A DNA stretch of 5,827 bases from Methanoregulaceae archaeon UBA288. GTDB lineage: Archaea > Halobacteriota > Methanomicrobia > Methanomicrobiales > Methanospirillaceae. Below the pieces are notes generated by a model. The model saw only the letters and a program-made list of their open reading frames with translations. It was not told the origin of the DNA and ran no database searches. The stretch lies in contig DAEF01000187.1 of assembly GCA_002495225.1 (NCBI GenBank), positions 1 to 5,827 of the forward strand, given 5' to 3'. Position numbers and translations under genes: made by a program. Of the stretch, positions 4,464 to 5,827 are shown one piece after another (the stretch's first letter is position 1; each line of letters begins with the position of its first letter).

Positions 4464-5168
4464 TCATACTTTCCCGCTCCGGCAGCAGTGGGCGATCATC
4501 GACTCGAAGATCCGGCGCCCGTCCTCCGAGCCGAGGACGAGTTCGCTCGCCCGCTCGGGGTGCGGCATCATCACGAGCACGTTCCGGTTTTCGGAGAGGA
4601 CGCCCGCGATCCCCTCGACGGAGCCGTTCGGGTTCGCATCGGCCGTCACCTGCCCGTCGGCATCGCAGTACCGGAACGCGACCCGCCGCTCCCGGTTCAG
4701 CCGCGCGACGACCTCGGGGGGGGCGACGTACCGCCCCTCGCCGTGGGCAACGGGCAGCCGGATCACCTCGCCCCGCTTGAAGAGGAGGGTGAACGGGCTC
4801 TCCGCAGTCTCGACGCGGAGGTGGGTCGGCCGGCAGATGAAACGCGGCACCTCGTTCTGCGTGAAGACCCCCGGCACCAGCCCGCTCTCGGCCCCGATCT
4901 GCGCGCCGTTGCAGATCCCGAGCACGAGCCCGCCGGCCCTGACGTGCCGGATCACGTCGGCCATGATCGGCGTCCGGGCCGCGATCGCGCCCGCCCGGAG
5001 GTAGTCGCCGTACGAGAAGCCGCCCGGGAGGACGACCGCGTCGTACCCCCGCCGGAGCCCGTCCCGGTACCAGACCAGGTCGGTCGGGACGCCGAGCACG
5101 TCACCCAGCACATGGACCGTGTCCAGGTCGCAGTTCGACCCTCCGAACCGGATCACGGCAAACCGCAT
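4464..5168 (-). CDS. purQ: Phosphoribosylformylglycinamidine synthase, glutaminase subunit PurQ
   Basis: The 234-residue class I glutamine amidotransferase supplies ammonia to PurL for converting FGAR to FGAM in purine synthesis. The PurQ hallmarks are in order: RFGGSNCDLD (residues 7-16), VLPGGFSYGDYLRAG (46-60), the nucleophile C86 in LGICNGAQ, and the H203/E205 pair in MMPHPE. Length is normal for the family. The start is the ATG at 5168, whose A is also the last base of the purS stop codon (TGATG). GAGGT lies 6 nt upstream, inside purS, which supports coupled translation. The frame is open further upstream, but that part overlaps purS and is not conserved sequence. PurL, the synthase subunit, is not in the window. 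Confidence 0.97.
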   Translation of the reverse strand: MRFAVIRFGGSNCDLDTVHVLGDVLGVPTDLVWYRDGLRRGYDAVVLPGGFSYGDYLRAGAIAARTPIMADVIRHVRAGGLVLGICNGAQIGAESGLVPGVFTQNEVPRFICRPTHLRVETAESPFTLLFKRGEVIRLPVAHGEGRYVAPPEVVARLNRERRVAFRYCDADGQVTADANPNGSVEGIAGVLSENRNVLVMMPHPERASELVLGSEDGRRIFESMIAHCCRSGKV

Positions 5169-5410
5169 CAGGCGACCTCGATCTCGTACCGGTGGATCAC
5201 CGGGTTCGCGAGCAATCGCTCGCAGCACTCGCGTGCCCGCTCCTCGGCGGCCTCTGGGGTCGGTGCCTCGAGGCCGATCCGGAACCGGCGGGCCGTCGAG
5301 AGCGAGAGGGTCGGGATCCCGAGGTGTTCGAGCGCGTTGCTGATCGCCCGCGCCTCGGGGTCGAGCATCCCCTCTTTCAGTGCAATCGTGATGTTGACGG
5401 TATACTGCAT
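5168..5410 (-). CDS. purS: Phosphoribosylformylglycinamidine synthase subunit PurS
   Basis: This 80-residue protein bridges PurQ and small PurL in the three-part FGAM synthase of archaea and Gram-positive bacteria, helping pass ammonia between them. Family features are YTVNITIALKEGMLDPEARAI at the N-terminus, ALEHLGI in the middle, and the C-terminal CERLLANPVIHRYEIEV strand. The ATG at 5410 starts exactly at the conserved first strand and has GGAG 7 nt upstream inside purC. An upstream in-frame extension would only add non-conserved residues read out of frame from purC. The gap from the purC stop is 1 nt (TAGCATG), and the 3' end overlaps purQ by one base, so purC-purS-purQ look translationally coupled. 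Confidence 0.96.
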   Translation of the reverse strand: MQYTVNITIALKEGMLDPEARAISNALEHLGIPTLSLSTARRFRIGLEAPTPEAAEERARECCERLLANPVIHRYEIEVA

Positions 5411-5411
5411 G

Positions 5412-5827
5412 CTACATCTCCAGGCCGAGCCGTTCGGCCACCCTCGCGTACGCACCGAGGACGTCCCCCTTCCCGAGCCTGTACACGTCCTTGTCGAGCG
5501 ACTCGCCCGAAGCCCGGTCCCAGAGGCGCATGGAGTCCATGCTGACCTCGTCGCCGAGCCGGAGCCGGCCCGCTCCGTCCCGCCCGAACTCGAGCTTGAA
5601 GTCGACGAGCTCGAGGGCGCACGCGGCGAAGAGCGGCCGGAGCACCTCGTTCACCCGGAGGGCGAGCGCCTTCAGCTCATCGAGCCCGGCCGGTGTGAGG
5701 AGATCGAGCGCCACGATGATCTCGTCGTTGATCATCGGGTCGTGGCGGGCATCGTCCTTGTAATCGATCACGATCAGGGGCGGGTCGAGCCGCTGCCCCT
5801 CCTCGAACGGGTAGTTCCGGACGAGCG
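5412..5827 (-). CDS. purC: SAICAR synthetase PurC, C-terminal part, cut by window edge
   Basis: About 137 C-terminal residues are visible; the start lies beyond the right edge. PurC ligates aspartate to CAIR with ATP to form SAICAR. Diagnostic segments are YPFEEGQRLDPPLIVIDYKDD near the edge, ARHDPMINDEII, the SAICAR synthetase signature ELVDFKLEFG, and GDEVSMDSMRLWD. In the last one a methionine takes the place of the more usual proline of the SPDSMRLWD motif. The protein ends normally at ARVAERLGLEM. It is the first visible gene of the purine operon and overlaps none of its neighbours; the purS ribosome site lies inside its last codons. Confidence 0.96.
   Translation of the reverse strand, partial: LVRNYPFEEGQRLDPPLIVIDYKDDARHDPMINDEIIVALDLLTPAGLDELKALALRVNEVLRPLFAACALELVDFKLEFGRDGAGRLRLGDEVSMDSMRLWDRASGESLDKDVYRLGKGDVLGAYARVAERLGLEM

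Noticed and set aside
5169..5228. PurQ extended 20 residues upstream into purS
   Set aside because: PurQ begins at its first conserved strand (MRFAVIRFGG), with a GAGGT site and a stop-start overlap at 5168.
5411..5455. PurS extended 15 residues upstream into purC
   Set aside because: The extra residues are not family-like, and GGAG sits correctly before the ATG at 5410.
1..5827. CRISPR array, tRNA or rRNA genes
   Set aside because: No short regularly spaced repeats, cloverleaf-like sequence or rRNA motifs were found on either strand.

Overview
This window most likely comes from a GC-rich euryarchaeon, and a methanogen of the Methanomicrobiales type is the best guess. Evidence: a small-subunit purine operon (separate purS and purQ), a stand-alone ferredoxin:thioredoxin (disulfide) reductase catalytic chain of the kind found in methanogens, a TATA-box promoter (around 2256-2264), T-tract terminators and GGAG/GAGGT ribosome sites. 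The lineage is an inference; no rRNA or taxon-specific marker is present.

Left part (1-2185), accessory and defence-like. The window opens inside a minus-strand gene (1-1028) that encodes the N-terminal 342 residues of a restriction-modification enzyme with an HsdR-like PD-(D/E)XK nuclease domain. Upstream of it are two imperfect direct repeats of 267 and 299 bp (1095-1361 and 1882-2180), about 95% identical by hand alignment apart from one 32-bp deletion. They flank a complete minus-strand hicBA toxin-antitoxin pair (hicB 1653-1865, hicA 1415-1651). Each repeat carries the same plus-strand small reading frame, which resembles the extreme C-terminal tail of a DNA methyltransferase of the type IIG/MmeI-like class. 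The right copy is open (1946-2185) and the left copy is frameshifted by the deletion (1159-1369). The 386-bp stretch between the restriction gene and hicA (1029-1414) holds only the left repeat, its pseudogene and a T-tract on the minus strand.

Middle (2186-4089). A TATA box precedes a plus-strand gene (2362-3318) for a four-helix membrane protein of unknown function with a cysteine-rich C-terminal domain. It converges, across a GC-rich hairpin, on a minus-strand gene for an exported or membrane-anchored SIMPL-domain protein (3346-4089).

Right part (4149-5827), housekeeping. A compact minus-strand operon reads purC (partial) > purS > purQ > ferredoxin:disulfide reductase catalytic chain. The purC-purS gap is 1 nt, purS-purQ overlap by 1 nt and purQ-reductase are 27 nt apart with a good ribosome site. 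PurS and PurQ are subunits of FGAM synthase and PurC makes SAICAR, both steps of de novo purine synthesis. The redox enzyme at the end of the operon is the unexpected member.

The most unusual structure is the repeat-hicBA-repeat arrangement built from methyltransferase-tail fragments and lying beside a restriction-modification gene.
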